A stretch of 64,000 bases of DNA, taken from contig NC_053494.1 of the NCBI RefSeq assembly GCF_905171775.1, forward strand, positions 123,656,028 to 123,720,027. Direction: 5' to 3'. How positions within the stretch are numbered: the first letter of the stretch is position 1; every line of letters starts with the position of its first letter. The DNA is from Rana temporaria. Lineage: Eukaryota; Chordata; Amphibia; Anura; Ranidae. Below are positions 34,946-47,323 of the stretch, in pieces. The notes under the pieces are model-generated. The model made no database searches, was not told the DNA's origin, and saw only the letters and a list, made by a program, of their open reading frames with translations. The position numbers were made by a program, and so were the translations under genes.

Positions 34946-35160
34946 AGACCCCTTTCACACCGAGGCGCCCATAACGTCGGCGGTAAAATGCTGCTATTTT
35001 TACCGCCAATGCTATGGGTGGATTTGCGGTGCATTTCGGCTGCTAGCGGGGCAAATTTAACCCCCGCTAGCAGCCGAGAAAGGGTTATAACCACCCGCAA
35101 TACGCTGCTGAAGCAGCGCATTGCGGACGGTATATTTGCGCTGTCCCATTGATTTAAATC
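34946..35160. repeat. Truncated dispersed repeat (ACCCCTTTCACACCG)
   Basis: It begins AGACCCCTTTCACACCGAGGCG and contains an inverted motif GCTGCTAGCGGG / CCCGCTAGCAGC. It looks like the end of a ranid-type repeat lacking its other end. Intervals 34751-34945 and 35161-35600 show nothing identifiable. Confidence 0.4.
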
Positions 35161-35600
35161 TGTCCAAACAAGAGTTTAGTAGACATCCCGGGTATGATGA
35201 AGTTTGAAACATGAAATCATACATTATAATATAATAAATAACTATAAATAATTATAACAGATAATGTAATCAAATCAAAAACACTGAAATTTGCTCAGTT
35301 GCAGAATTGTCGCTGTCATTACTTTTATTTTTTTATGACAAATTTCCCCACAAATCTCTATCGCTCAATTCTGAAAGTGATTATAATTTATTATCGCTGT
35401 TTTCTAGCTGCTCTAAAATCACTTTTTACATAAAGGAACACTTTTGGTTGCTATGTACAATCTACAGTTTGCAGGCAGAAAGAACAGTTTTTATTTTATA
35501 AAAGTACATGTAGGACACTGGGCAAACCACTAGGGACAAAGGGGGTGTGTATTTTTTTTACATACAGTACTGTAATCTATAAGATTACAGTATACTGTAT

Positions 35601-35861
35601 GTAATGTGTTTATTTACTTTTTTGAATTTGGCGCCATTCTCCGCCCCCGTGCGTCGTAACGTCGCAGCGGGGGCGGAGCTCGGCGGCACACAGGGACACT
35701 GTGTGAATCGAGCGAGGACCTGCTCGCTCACACAGCGGGGAGGCATCGCAGGATCCAGGGACAAGGTAAGTAACTTGTGCCTGTGGATGCTGCAAGGCGA
35801 GCCCGAGTCTGGCTCGGGGTTACCGATCGCAGCACAAAAATCGGGAATACTGCCTGCCAGG
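35601..35861. repeat. GC-rich repeat-like segment next to a truncated MITE
   Basis: It contains CCGCCCCCGTGCG and GCAGCGGGGGCGGAG, CTGCTCGCTCACACAGCG, and AGTCTGGCTCGGG. The abrupt change to MITE sequence at 35862 suggests a junction. A weak frame across both is not a gene. Confidence 0.35.
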
Positions 35862-36277
35862 TTAAATGTCCTTATTTCTTCTGAGAAATCCTCACTTCCT
35901 GTTCTTCTGTCTGTAACTCCACACAGTAATGCAAGGCTTTCTCCCTGGTGTGGAGTGTCCTGCTCGCCCCCTCCCTTGGACTACTGGAGAGTCAGGATGC
36001 TCTCTACATTGCAGATAGAGAAAGGAGCTGTGTGTTAGTGGGCGTCTTGACTCTCCTGTAGTCCAAGGGAGGGGGCGAGCACGACACTCCACACCAGGGA
36101 GAAAGCCTTGCATTACTGTGTGGAGTTACAGACAGAAGAACAGGAAGTGAGGATTTCTCAGAAGAAATAAGGACATCTAAAAGCAAAATTGAAGGATGAG
36201 GTAAGTGAAGGAGGACTGCACTAAGGTAAAGGAAGCTATTTAGGGGAAAAAAATTGTACCTTTACAACCCCTTTAAG
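35862..36277. mobile_element. Fold-back MITE, 5'-truncated copy
   Basis: It matches the full element at 53801-54300, including the TGTCCTTATTTCTTCTGAGAA / TTCTCAGAAGAAATAAGGACA arms and the right end ACAACCCCTTTAAG, but lacks the outer left 80 or so bases. The interval 36278-37686 is AT-rich with no recognisable gene or repeat. Confidence 0.8.
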
Positions 36278-37686
36278 ACAGAAACATTCCAGAAATATTT
36301 AGAGAATAGTTCGCTAACTAATGCTGCATTCGTGTTGGTATAAAAGAATTGCATGTTTGCATTTCAGCTTTCGTCTCTGTTATATGGGACCAATGTTTAC
36401 CTTCATTAATATATTACATAGATAAGGGAACATCTGCAGTTTCCTGTTCCACCCAAGAAGCGAGAATGCATAAAGAAGGATATATGATCATGTATGGGGG
36501 AATACTTCTTGCTGACATATAGGGTCTTCTGGGATTGTATTTACCGGCTGTCTGGATGAGGAAGGATGTAGGTGGAAAAGAGATTGCAAGGGAGGTGTTC
36601 TCCCAGGGGGCATCTGAAAGATGTAGAGGGGATGGAGGATAAATCATTACCTTTTGAGTGAAGGCTAAAGACAATTAGTCATGAAAATAACACAGCTAGA
36701 GGAACATAATGTGATTTGTCAATTGTCATATTAAGGTCTATGTCTTGTCAGCAGAATGTTAACTTGGTTATGATGGACAAAGCTGACATGAGTGTATGGC
36801 TTTTAACATCAGCTTTATCCATTTATTGCCTGGGGTCCTTGTCCAGAAAATAGTCAGTCTTCTGCACTAGCGCACAATAAATTACCCATCGCCTAATAAT
36901 TATGGTTTATGGTGATGTCAGCAGTAGCGATCTTTTCTGTTAGCAACATGCAGAAACCAGTTGGAACGATACTTGTCCCAAATTCATGCCTAGAAATGTT
37001 TATGGTAACAGATGGGAGCAGACAAAATGCCATCTGCTTAAGAAGAGCCTATCTATGCATCGCTTATTCGTATGTCCATTAACTTAACCCTTGGCTTTAA
37101 AGAGAGCCGTCAGAACAAGAAAAATGTATGTTTTGCTGTTGACAAGAGAATGCAGGTTCAGTTTAATCAAATATATGCTTTTCTGAATAGAAGCATTAAA
37201 TTGCATTTGCAGTAAGAGTCCAAATGTGTTGTTTAAAGCAAGTGATCTCAAAAGAGAGGATAATACATACAAAGGACAACGTCTAGCCATCCAGCATCTA
37301 TATTAACACTGTTTGCCACATGAATGGATGATTCCCCTATTAGTATTTAGTTCTAGTATTGTTTTTTTTTGCAAAGTTTTATGCTTTATTTCCTTCCATT
37401 AACAGGAAACTTTAGTGAACATCTATATTTTAAACACTTCTGACTCCAATTTTCATATATCACAATATATAGTGCCACCTACAGATTGAAATTGCAACAA
37501 ATACCAAAAATCAACAACATTTTAGACAATTTTTGTTAAAGCTATTCAGAAATTGTATTTGAAATAGTTTTTACATATAAACAAACTAGCTACATATTAA
37601 GTCATATTAAACTTAAATAGAACTATAAGGAAGGATAATGTCTAAATGTACAAAGGAGTTGTTTTAACACTCTCACTAATAGTGAC

Positions 37687-37858
37687 ATTGGGGGTTATTT
37701 ACTAAAGGCAAATCCACTTTGCACTAGACATGTGCACACTGAAATATTTTGTTTCGGAATTTCGTTTTCGTCCGAAAAATACATTTATTTAGTTACTCCC
37801 GAAATTTGTTTTTATTTATTCTGTTTTGTTATAAAATGCATTTGTCCCAAAATTCAAA
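37687..37858. repeat. Two short fragments of dispersed repeats
   Basis: GGGGTTATTTACTAAAGGC (37691) is a start I associate with a common ranid repeat. It is followed by TGTTTCGGAATTTCG-rich sequence that apparently continues after the TTAA element at about 38755 (GTCGAATCTGTCG). Confidence 0.35.
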
Positions 37859-38754
37859 TTAACCAGTTACCCACCGCCCTATAGACGAAATACGTCTACA
37901 AGGCGGTTGCTTAACTCTGGGAGGACGTCCATGGACGTCCTACCTGAATCGCGCTCCCGCGCTGATAGCGGCGGTTTACCACGTGATCGCTCTGACCAAT
38001 GACGGAGCGATCACTTGTAAACAAACCGGCGTCATGCGATGACGCCGGTTCCTCCCTCCCCTCTCTGTACCGAACGGTACAGTGTGAGAGGAGAGGAGAG
38101 GGAGCGGATGCAGCACGAGTGCTGTGGGCTGGATCTGTGACAAATGCAGTCACAGATCCAGCCATCCATCCCTGCCCTATACTAAGACTACTCTGCAACA
38201 CCCCACAATACTCTGCAATACCCCACACTACTCTGCAATACCCCACACTACTCTGCAATACCCCACACTACTCTGCAATACCCCACAATACTCTGCAATA
38301 CCCCACAATACTCTGCAATACCCCACAAAACCCTGCAACGTCGCCTATGGGGATTTTTAAGTAGCGAAGTTTGGCGCCATTCCACAAGCGTGTGCAATTT
38401 TGAAGGGTGACATGTTGGGTATCTATTTACTCGGCGTAACTTCATCTTTCACATTTATGCAAAAGAATGAAGAAAAAATACAAAATGTGCTAAATTTTAT
38501 AACAGAAACAAAGAATTTTTTTTTTTACAGAATTTTCAGTCTTTTTTCTCTTATAGCGCAAAAAAATAAAAAACCCAACAGTGATTAAATACCACCAAAA
38601 GAAAGCTCTATTTGTGTGAAAAAAAGGACAAAAATTTCATTTGGGTACAATGTTGTATAACTAAGTAATTGTCATTCAAATTGTGAGAGCACCGAAAGCT
38701 GAAAATTGGTCTGGTTATTAAGTGGGTTTATGTGCCTGGTGGTCAAGTGGTTAA
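37859..38754. mobile_element. TTAA-flanked element (piggyBac-like MITE?) with internal minisatellite
   Basis: The ends TTAACCAGTTACCCACC and CAAGTGGTTAA are inverted, with TTAA at both outer edges. Internal parts include palindromic GGACGTCCATGGACGTCC and a 21-bp tandem array. It resembles 61069-62265 in ends and in the conserved interior about pale T-rich and A-rich tracts and AGCTCTATTTG. TTAA targets suggest piggyBac, but no transposase is present. Confidence 0.65.
38188..38338 (+). repeat. 21-bp minisatellite (CTCTGCAATACCCCACA)
   Basis: About seven tandem units with core CTCTGCAATACCCCACA alternate AATA and CTA variants. The array sits inside the TTAA element. Confidence 0.95.
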
Positions 38755-39057
38755 TAAAGTCGAATCTGTCGATTGAAGGCTTATGGTGTCTGTCGAATGT
38801 TCTAAGAAGATTGTCATGGTAGTCATGACATATTTAAGTTAATTTATCAACTTTTTTTTTTTGCACTGACATCCACATTTTCAGGACCAAATAAAAAAGT
38901 ATCATGGACAGCACTCAATTGTTCTTGTTGTAAGTGCACTAATACGGCTATAATCACCTCAAGCATGATGGCTGCTACAGACAGAGCAACTAATAGATGG
39001 AGCAACTAAAAGCAAAACGCAGACACAAGTAGTTTTTTCACTTTACTTATTTATTAC

Positions 39058-39666
39058 GGCCGGGATTCAGAAAGAACTTACGCCAACGTATCTATGCGCT
39101 GTATTCAGGAAACAAGATACGCCTGAATTTTGCCAAGATACGACCGACGTAAGTCTCCTACGCCGTCGTATCTTGGGTGCATATTTACGCTGGCCTCTAG
39201 GGGCGCTTCCGTAGATTTATGCGTCGAATATGTAAATGAGCTAGAATCGCCGATTCACGAACGTACTTGCGCCCGTCGCAGTAAGCTACGCCGTTTGCGT
39301 AAGGCGTACGTCCGGCGTAACTTTACCCCCCATAAAGCAGGGGTAAGTCATGTTAAGGTATGGAAGTCGGAAATGTCGGAACAGCCGTCGTATTTTACGT
39401 CGTTTACGTAAGTCGTAAGCGCGCATGCGCCGTTCGTTCGGGCATGCATTTACATAGGGTCACGCTTCATTATAATACTACACGCCCACTGCCTTGCTAC
39501 TTTGAATTAGGCGGGCTTACGCCGGCCATTTTACGTTACGCCGGCGCAAGAAAGGGAGCAAGTGCTTTGTGAATACAGTACAAGCCTCTCCAAGTTACGT
39601 TGGCGTAGCGCATATCAGATGCGCTACGCCTATCTAAAGATGCGCCAATCTCTCTGAATCCCGGCC
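39058..39666. mobile_element. MITE, GGCCGGGATTCAGAAAGA ends
   Basis: The left end GGCCGGGATTCAGAAAGA and right end TCTCTGAATCCCGGCC are inverted. The interior is full of TACGCC and GGCGTA motifs. It is 609 bp without coding capacity; a frame of about 93 codons inside is an artefact. No clear target duplication is seen. Intervals 38755-39057 and 39667-40100 show nothing identifiable. Confidence 0.85.
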
Positions 39667-40103
39667 TATGTGTTTTGCCTGAAGTTCTAACTTAAAAAAA
39701 AAAAACCTCTGAAACTATCTAGTCAGTTAATGAAAAAGCAGATATCCAATGCAATTTGACCTATTATTACCAAGAGACTCATGAAGCCATTAGAGAAGTC
39801 CCGACTCAGCTCCTGTAGATGTACTGTTTGCCATATGGTCTAACCTGATCTGTATTAAAAGGAAGAACGTAAGAATGGGAATGTAGACTGAAGAGGTACT
39901 AAGGATGCTGCACTTTTTTCTGCAAGTGTGCCTTATAAGAAATGAAATATTGTGCCTGTTAAAGAAGATGTAGAGTCATAAATGGATGACATTTAGTTTG
40001 TTAAAGCACCATATCTCATAAATAATTGCCATTGTTTTTTTTTTCAATTAGAAGACAGTGACTTCCTACTTTTTCATCTTTTGTTGCATCTCATTGCTAC
40101 ATT

Positions 40104-42110
40104 CTAACCACTTGACCTCCAAAAGATTTACCCCCCTTCATGACCAGGCCATTTTTTGCGATACGCCACTGCATTACTTTAATTGACAATCACACGGTGG
40201 TGTAATGCTGTACCCAAATAAAATGTATTTCCCTTTCCCCCCCACTAATAGAGCTTTATTTTGATGGCATTTGATCTCCTCAGCATTTTTATTTGTTGCT
40301 CTATAAACAAAAAAAGACCAACAATTTTGAAAAAAAAATGTTTACTTTCTTCTGTAGCACTACCCCCGAATGAGCTGCTGGTTTGTTTTGGGTGTCATGT
40401 TACCTCTATTCCTTCGCCGTCTAGGGTACATGGTGAGAGCTGAGAAGAACTGCAATGTCCACACTTTAGGTGTATTTTTCTGTGCTTTACTACCCAACGG
40501 GGTACAATAATAAAAGTAGTAATAGTTGAAGAGGTAGATAGGATAATAAGTAGTAGGTTCAGGTGTATAACTTTGTTCGGAAACAATCCTGCTTCCAGCG
40601 ATATACTCTCGTCGCCACTCTAGCCAGAGTGGGTGTTGTGCACCTGGATAGGCCTCTCTCACCAGCCTAGCAGCCAGAGTGTCACACGGAACTTTAGCAA
40701 AGTCTCTGCCACAGACCTTCCCAAAGGTGGAGACGTATTCGGTCCAGAATCCTTCTTAACACAGGATTAAGCACCCGGATCTCCCTCTTGAGTAAACTTT
40801 AGTGAATTCAGAACTGACAGGCGACCATCATTCAGCCTTTCAGTAATGGTGCGTCCTTCAATGAAATTCAAGGCCTCTCCTGAGATACCAGCCTCGTGCT
40901 CGGTACTCCCCCAGACAGGTTCTTCATCGAGCGGCTTCCTCCCTCAGGATGGACAGCACAGGACCACTCTACTGTAGACCTAGTCTGACTACCAGGCCTA
41001 CACGGTAGATCACAACCCCGGACCAACGTGGTCCCGGAGTCAGGAACACTTGAAAACCCACCCCCAGCTATGAGGGCCACACGGGGGGTGGTGGGACGAC
41101 AGACCAGCGATCGACGACCGCAAACTAATGACGTCTGTCCTTTAAGTACTCACCCCCAGCATGCACAGCGAGGCGATCAACCCCCACTGATTGGCTGCCG
41201 AGGAAAAACACCCAATATGCCCTGACTCGACTGCTGCCACCCTTGGCCTTGGGTGGTATTAACACCCCAGACAGCAATAGTGGTCACTCACAGTAAAGCC
41301 ATGGCTGGAACAGAGGCCCAAATTTGGCAAAAATAACACGGTCAGAGGCAACTAAATCTCTGACCAACCTCTAAATTTAAGGCAGCACCAGCTATGAAAG
41401 TAGCAAGGCACTACACTTCTATAAAACATTACCAATAAAAAAAAAATGAAAAAAATCGAATTTCTTTATAAATCTAGGTCAATATGTATTTTGCTACATA
41501 TTTTGGGTAAACAAATCCTAATAAAGCATATATTGACTGGTTTGCGCAAAAGTCATAGTGTCTTCAAACTATGGGATCTTTTTATTTATTTTTTACATAG
41601 CGGGACTGCGATATTGTGGCAGACATGTTGACACTAACTGACACTTTTGACACTCTTTGGGGACCTGTGACAGTAATACAGTGATCAGTGCTACAAAATA
41701 TGCAATGTCACTGTACTAATGACACTGGCTGGGAAAATCGGGTTAACTGTATGTCTAGCCAGTGTTTTACTACAGTGTGTGTGTGTGTGTTGCTTTTACT
41801 AGGGGAAGAGATGGAATTTATTCCCTGCTTTGCAAGGACACAAAAACATTCCTTCCCTCTTGTCAGAATGGTGATTTGCCTTGTTTACATAGACAGATCG
41901 CTGTTCTGGTTCTGCCCTAACAATTGGTGGGTGCTGGAGGACATTGGGTACCATGCCCCCACCGATCGACTTCTGCTGTGTGTAATCAACATGGTATTTT
42001 TGACTGCTCCAGAAGGTAAGTCAAGCATTGATTTTTGTGCAGTGTTCTCTGCTGGCAATATTAGAGGTACAGGCTTACATATGCCTATTATTGTTTATAG
42101 ATGGGTAGCA
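40104..42110. mobile_element. Decayed TTAA-type element interrupted by an LTR-like repeat
   Basis: The left part 40104-40352 (AACCACTTGACCTCC, TGTACCCAAATAAAATG, TAGAGCTTTATTTTGATGG) matches the style of 61069-61330. The interior resumes after the LTR-like insertion at 41416, with GACAGTAATACAGTGATCAGTG and a (TG)n run near 41775. The right end is not found. Frames here are weak and unrecognised. Confidence 0.45.
40353..41415. mobile_element. LTR-like repeat copy 2 (TGTAG...CTACA), TSD CTTC
   Basis: It is homologous over its length to 25605-26618. It begins TGTAGCACTACCCCCG and ends AAGGCACTACA. CTTC occurs immediately outside each end (40349-40352 and 41416-41419), a possible 4-bp target duplication. 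TG...CA ends and no internal genes make a solo LTR plausible. Confidence 0.65.
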
Positions 42111-42116
42111 TTATAA

Positions 42117-42956
42117 CTGCTGCCTGGCTTGACACATTGAGGTTTAGACTTCTACTTGTTTCAATGTAAATGATGAGGTCAATGACACAGATTTGCAAAC
42201 TGGGCTGACATTACCTGAGCCTGATGAAAGACTAACTTAACCTAAAACATTCTGCACTTTTAGATCCATGATGACAAAGTAAATGGGATAACCGCAAAAT
42301 AGATGTGATACATTCTCGGAATTTCGTCGTGTACTCAGGCATGCAGTAAAAAATTCAAAGGAGCTAATAGGGTTAAGTAATGTTGGGAAGCCACAGTACG
42401 AAGCATTATGACTAAATTACATTGGCTGATGTCTATGGAGAAATTATTTTGGCAATATAAGTATGGCACTATACAGCTAGACGCTGCAAAACCAAATCAC
42501 ACCATGTTGGAAGGCAAAATGGTTTAATATGTAACAAGTTGCACATCAAAACTTTGTAGCATATCAGAACCATCATCTGAAAGATGAAGTTATGCCCTCT
42601 AGCAAGGCTGAAAAAAGCTTGGCTCCTGACCAACTGGTGTGATCCTTGATGAACATTCTGCATGCATGCTTCAAAGAGGGCCATGGCTGCCAGGATGATT
42701 GATGAAAGTGGGCTACATGAGATCAAAATGATCAACAGACACTCAAGATGACTCAGGTCACATAGTGATGATACATGGATGAATGCTGCCCCTAGAGGCC
42801 AATACAGCAGGGCTGACAGAAATCTAATATATTGAGAAGGATTTTCCTGTAAATACTTTGATTCATCAGCAGTCTAGATGGGCTGGCAATGGGGTTGGGT
42901 CTGGATGGTATATGATTGAAGTTTAAAAGTGCTGACTGAGATGGAGAGCTCTCACT
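42117..42956. other. No identifiable feature
   Basis: Mixed-composition sequence. A short minus-strand frame at 42469-42735 has no recognisable domain. I see nothing to annotate. Confidence 0.5.
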
Positions 42957-43562
42957 GGGCCAGATTCATGTACAATGGCGCATCTTTGGACCGGCGTAGT
43001 GCATCTTTTTTACACTACGCAGGACCAGCGTGGAGAGGCAGGTAGGGTATTCACAAAGCACTTGTGCCTAACTTTGCACCGGCCTAACTTAATTTCCTCG
43101 GCGTAAGTGGAAGTGGGTGTGACCTTATGCAAATGATGTTCTGAACGTGGAGCAGTGATTTACGCCCGGCGTATCTTGAACGGAGCATGCTCAGTACGTT
43201 CGTTCCCTTCTGAGCATGCTCACAACTATGCCGGCCCAACTTACAGAGATACGCCGGCCCAACTTACGCCCAGCCGATGCAAATGTACATCCAGTTTTAT
43301 TCCCCCCCCAGGGAAGGTACTTTTGCTGTGAGATGGCTACTCCCGTTCCCCACAGGCAGAGGAGGAAAAAAAACTTTAACACCCAGGAGATGTCAGCCCT
43401 CATAACAGCAATGGAGACTTATGACCAGGGCCGCCATCAGGGGGGTACAGGCAGTACACCTGTAAGGGGCCCGGGGGTCCCCAGGGGCCCAGATGGGAAC
43501 CCCCCTTTTTTTTTAATAAAAAAATATATATTTTTAATATATTTTTATTTATATTTTTTTGA

Positions 43563-44005
43563 TGGACAAGAAGGCCTGGCTTGCAGTCTCCGCTCTAATT
43601 CATTTCAAAGGTGTTCTATCGAGTTGAGGTCAGGACTCTGTGCAGGCCAGTCAAGTTCCTCCACCCCAAACTTGCTCATCCATGTCTTTATGGACCTTGC
43701 TTTGTGCACTGGTGCGCAGTCATGTTGAAACAGGAAGGGGCCATCCCCAAACTGTTCCCACAAAGTTGGGAGCATGAAATTGTCCAAAATGTCTTGGTAT
43801 GCTGACGCCCTAAGAGTTCCCTTCACTGGAACTAAGGGGCCAACCCAACCCCTGAAAAACAACCCCCCACCATAATCCCCCCTCCACTAAATGATTTGGA
43901 CCAGTCCACAAAGCAAGGACCATAAAGACATAAATGAGTGAGTTTGGGGTGGAGGAACTGGACTGGCATGCACAGAGTCCTGACCTCAACACCTTTGGGA
44001 TCGAA
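43563..44005 (-). pseudogene. Tc1-like transposase C-terminus plus inverted second fragment
   Basis: The minus-strand frame at 43605-43862 (85 residues) has FQHDCAPVHKAR with catalytic D48 and SPDLNSIEHL with E83, giving the DD34E spacing of Tc1 transposases, and the preceding RGWVGPLVPVKG. The N-terminal DNA-binding half and the first Asp are missing. A second copy of the VHKAR-to-SPDLN portion lies at about 43897-43990 on the plus strand, making an inverted pair. It is clearly dead. Confidence 0.9.
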
Positions 44006-44160
44006 TATTCCGATGGACGTGTATTGTCGTATAATCAAACCGTCTGTACGCTCCATCGGACAAAAGAGCAGAAAAACTACGTAGTTTCGTGAATGTTGGC
44101 TGAAAAAGTTCTGCCGTCTGTATGCAGAACAAGTTCACGGCCAGTGCCTTTCGGACAAAA
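43996..44160. mobile_element. Fragment of a CCGATGGA-type MITE
   Basis: ATTCCGATGGACGTGTATTG, GCTCCATCGGAC and a CGTCTGTATGCAGAAC motif match the style of GTGTGTAC-ended MITEs, including the remnant at 163-416. A TA/TTA simple repeat follows (44160-44202). Confidence 0.4.
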
Positions 44161-44650
44161 ATATATATATATAATTATTATTATCATTATTATTATTATT
44201 AAAGGGCCCAGAGGTCCCCGATGGAAAGCCCCCTTTATTTGGTAATTTATTTTTTATAAAAAAAAGGGGGGTTGCCATCCGGGCCCTCTCCAGCTGACTT
44301 GAGCAAGTCTGGTGTAAAGTTACCCCTGCTTTATAAAGGGTAACTTTCCGCTGCAAACCAGAGTTACACGCACCGGGAGTAGCCTGCGCCGGCAATTCGT
44401 AATTTGCTGAATCGGACCAACTCCCTCATTTGCAAATTTAAAATAGAAAAACCAGGGCCGCGCTAGTTCAGACCAGCGTAAATGGGCGCCCACGCCGCAC
44501 CGGCGTGGAAAGGTCCAAACGAAAAAAAAAAATCTACGTTACGGCGTAATATTGTTTGCTGAATACGGTGCGGAGATACGCCGGTGCAAATTGGCATTTA
44601 CGCCGCGCATCTCAGTCTACACCGGCGGAAATTGTTCCTGAATCTACCCC

Positions 44651-46330
44651 ACTGTTACCATCTTGAGCTCAGCTGATGAGACAATATCTAGAGGACAGCC
44701 TTGTAATAAGTATCTTTGATGTTCTTTTGTTATACACTCTAGTATTTTCTTTTAGTATTTTCATGTTAGCTTTTTCCTATTTGCTTGGGAAATAAATAAG
44801 ACACTGTGTTTTACTAAGCAGTGTGTTTGTTTTCATAGCTAACCTTATATTATTGTGTTATCAACAGTAACATTATCATAGTTTTAATGGACTAGCAAAC
44901 TATAGAAATAGACACATTTTTACATATATGGAATAAATAGAGGGAATCCGAAACCACCCTCGGATAATATTTATTTTAGCATTTATTTCACACCACAAAT
45001 CATAATTTCAGATCAACTGTTACTAGACCAATACAATTACATTGCTTTATGAAAATCTAAACTAACAAAACACCATAACACTGTGTTCAATTTTGCCACA
45101 AGTAAGCCTCTGGGCCCCTTTTACCACCCACTCCTAAAAAAATCCTTTTAAGCTTGATAAAATTGCAGCATGCAGTTATTTATTGTTAACCCGTTTGTGA
45201 AATGCTGAGGTGTGAACAATGAGATTGCCTGTAAGGGGATTTCTTTTTAGTTATTTTTTTTCTGTACATATAAACACAGTGGAAAGTGCATTTATAGCAA
45301 ATATCATGACAAACAAGAGTTGCAATTTTCTGGACAGAAAATGAAACATTGTAAATGCTCTGTGTTCCTTAAAAAATCCAAGGTCTCAGCATATACTTTC
45401 AATTTACACCAGTATCATTGTAATAGCAATACAAATAACAGTTATGTTTTAAAAAAACAATAAAAGCTTCCTTTAAAAATCGAATTTCTTGTTGTTTTGC
45501 CTGTCTGCTCAGGCTATTTCTTTCCACAACCTCATGGATTTTCTGCATGCTTTGCTGCCTCTTTTCGGTTTGCTTTCCATTTCTAAGGATTACATATCCC
45601 ATGGTACCTTGCTGCCTGCAAGCAGTGTTTCCTGTACTGACTCCACCTTCTGAAACTCCTCCTCCCACCTTCAGGCAGACTCTGAACTCTGTGACAAAGC
45701 AGTGCCTACTGCAAGGGCATAGTGAATATGTATCACACAATTCAAGGTAATTCAAGTAAACGTGTGGGGATCCTTACAAAGTATGTTTACAAACTTAAAG
45801 ATCATTCAGATTATTGGAGTAGGTTTAAAGTACATAAAATAAAATAAGAAATTACTGTAAAGATTTAAATACACTTTAAAAGAGCAGCATGCTTTCCATC
45901 CTTAGAACGTGTGATGGGGTTTGGTGCCAAATGCCCTGCGACGTGGTCGCTCAGGCATTGGCACCTTCCCATACACGTTCAGCGTGGGGGCGTGAGCCAT
46001 GCCGTGCTCCATCTGGGGAGGCAGATTTGTCCTGCTGGCGTTTCGAGACCACTTTCACTATTTTCCATCATGACTTCCCAGGTTCCAGGTATCCCATTTT
46101 TCTTAGCCCCATACAGTACATTGACACTGGTCCCTAAGAGTTCCTACTCACATCGTTTGTGTTTGGTGGTTTTCTTTTCACTAATTATTATCACATCACC
46201 TCACTCCCCAATCCTCCTGATTTGGGATTTACCAACTCTACCATGGTCACACTCATCTTTCCTGTCCTTAAATTGACAGGATTTTGTTATACATGACAAC
46301 ACACACATATTATATTTTTCACAGCAGTTC
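44651..46330. other. No identifiable gene; AT-rich intergenic sequence
   Basis: No domain-bearing frames. The segment 45470-45760 (GGATTACATATCCCATGG, TGAAACTCCTCCTCCCACC) looks like a dispersed repeat but I cannot name it. Frames of 80-120 codons near 45399-45755 (minus) and 45889-46276 (plus) are unrecognised and probably chance. Confidence 0.4.
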
Positions 46331-46378
46331 CACATGACAATCCCGGGAACATTCACAGTCACGCCCTGGAAACTGTTC

Positions 46379-47282
46379 TGTCAGGATTCCTGCATCCTCG
46401 GATGTCGTTTTGTATGGGCCATGCATGTGGTTCACGCAACCACAGCTCCCGCAAAAGATGCCCCTTCCCAGGGGGTCTCAACCCTATGTTGCACTCTCTA
46501 TATACAGCGACTCCACTTCCATTATGCAGTATCTTCCTCAAGCTTCACCTCCGCTTCCCTGATGGGTCCCTGGCTTGGTACTCACAGATACTCCTCAAGC
46601 ATCACCCCTGCTGACCCACTAGGTCCCTGGCTTGTCACTCCCTGGATTGGCACTTGCTGAAGTTTTCCCTCTTCTTCACCTCCCCCGGCTGGTGAGAAGT
46701 CTGCTCTAGTACTGGCTCCAGCTTACTCACAATGGTCTCCAGTAACAAGGTGGATGGTCCGGTAGTGGTGACAGCTTCCCCTCTACCTCCGACCAAAACT
46801 GGTTCCCCGTGCAGATGAACCGTTACTCACTTTTTTTACTCCAATCTCGCAGTCCCAACCCTGCGCTTCTTCTCCTGCTTCTGGATAGACCCTCAGACAG
46901 CCTAGCAGTCAAATGTCTCTGGGCTAGGCCTCAGGCTTCTGGCCTAGCAGCCCGGGACAGCATAACACACATCCACCCAGACAGCTGTCCAGGTGGCACA
47001 AAACCCCTGATCACCTGACTCCCTCCAAATAAGTAGGCTCTCTCAGCATGCCAAGGGACAAAAGAAACCCCCGTCAATTGACTGAGACACCCCATCCATT
47101 CATAATCTGACCTTGCTAAGCCCTTGTCTATCTAATGTCACAAGCATAACGCCACCTAGCGACAGAAGACAGAAGGTGCAGCAAGTCCAGAACTAGAGAG
47201 GAATCAGTGGATCTAATTAACAAGGACAACTACTGCCTGGCAAACTAAATTTACTTAGCAACCCTGCCTAAACACCAGGGTG

Positions 47283-47283
<1 letters not shown>
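46379..47283. repeat. Possible LTR-like repeat, distant relative of the 25605/40353 pair
   Basis: It starts TGTCAGGATTCCTGC and ends AGCAACCCTGCC...GGGTGCTA. The layout parallels the other two LTR-like copies (C/T-rich middle, CTCAGCATGCCAAGGGAC, TCAATTGACTGAGAC, AAATTTACTTAGCAACCC). Boundaries and family are uncertain. Confidence 0.3.

Positions 47284-47319
<36 letters not shown>
47284..47319 (+). repeat. (TA)n microsatellite
   Basis: About 18 uninterrupted TA dinucleotides. The following interval 47320-49605 is AT-rich with no recognisable gene or element. Confidence 0.98.

Positions 47320-47323
<4 letters not shown>

Larger units (their letters stand above)
43426..44300. mobile_element. 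hAT-like fragment (CAGGGCCGCCATCAGG) nested in the MITE
   Basis: It starts CAGGGCCGCCATCAGGGG, the same end as 59818. It continues with GGGGCCCGGGGGTCCCC and poly-T/A, and later TTGCCATCCGGGCCCT near 44273, a motif repeated in 59405-60696. The right boundary is approximate and no target duplication was found. Confidence 0.5.
42957..44650. mobile_element. Composite MITE, GGGCCAGATTCA ends, TSD ACT, carrying nested insertions
   Basis: The left end GGGCCAGATTCATG and right end CTGAATCTACCCC are inverted, with ACT at 42954-42956 and 44651-44653. The outer parts (42957-43425 and about 44300-44650) are MITE. The middle holds a hAT-like end at 43426, Tc1 fragments and part of another MITE. Confidence 0.75.

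Noticed and set aside
35604..36038. A 144-codon plus-strand gene
   Set aside because: It crosses a repeat-MITE junction at 35862 and the second half is MITE sequence.
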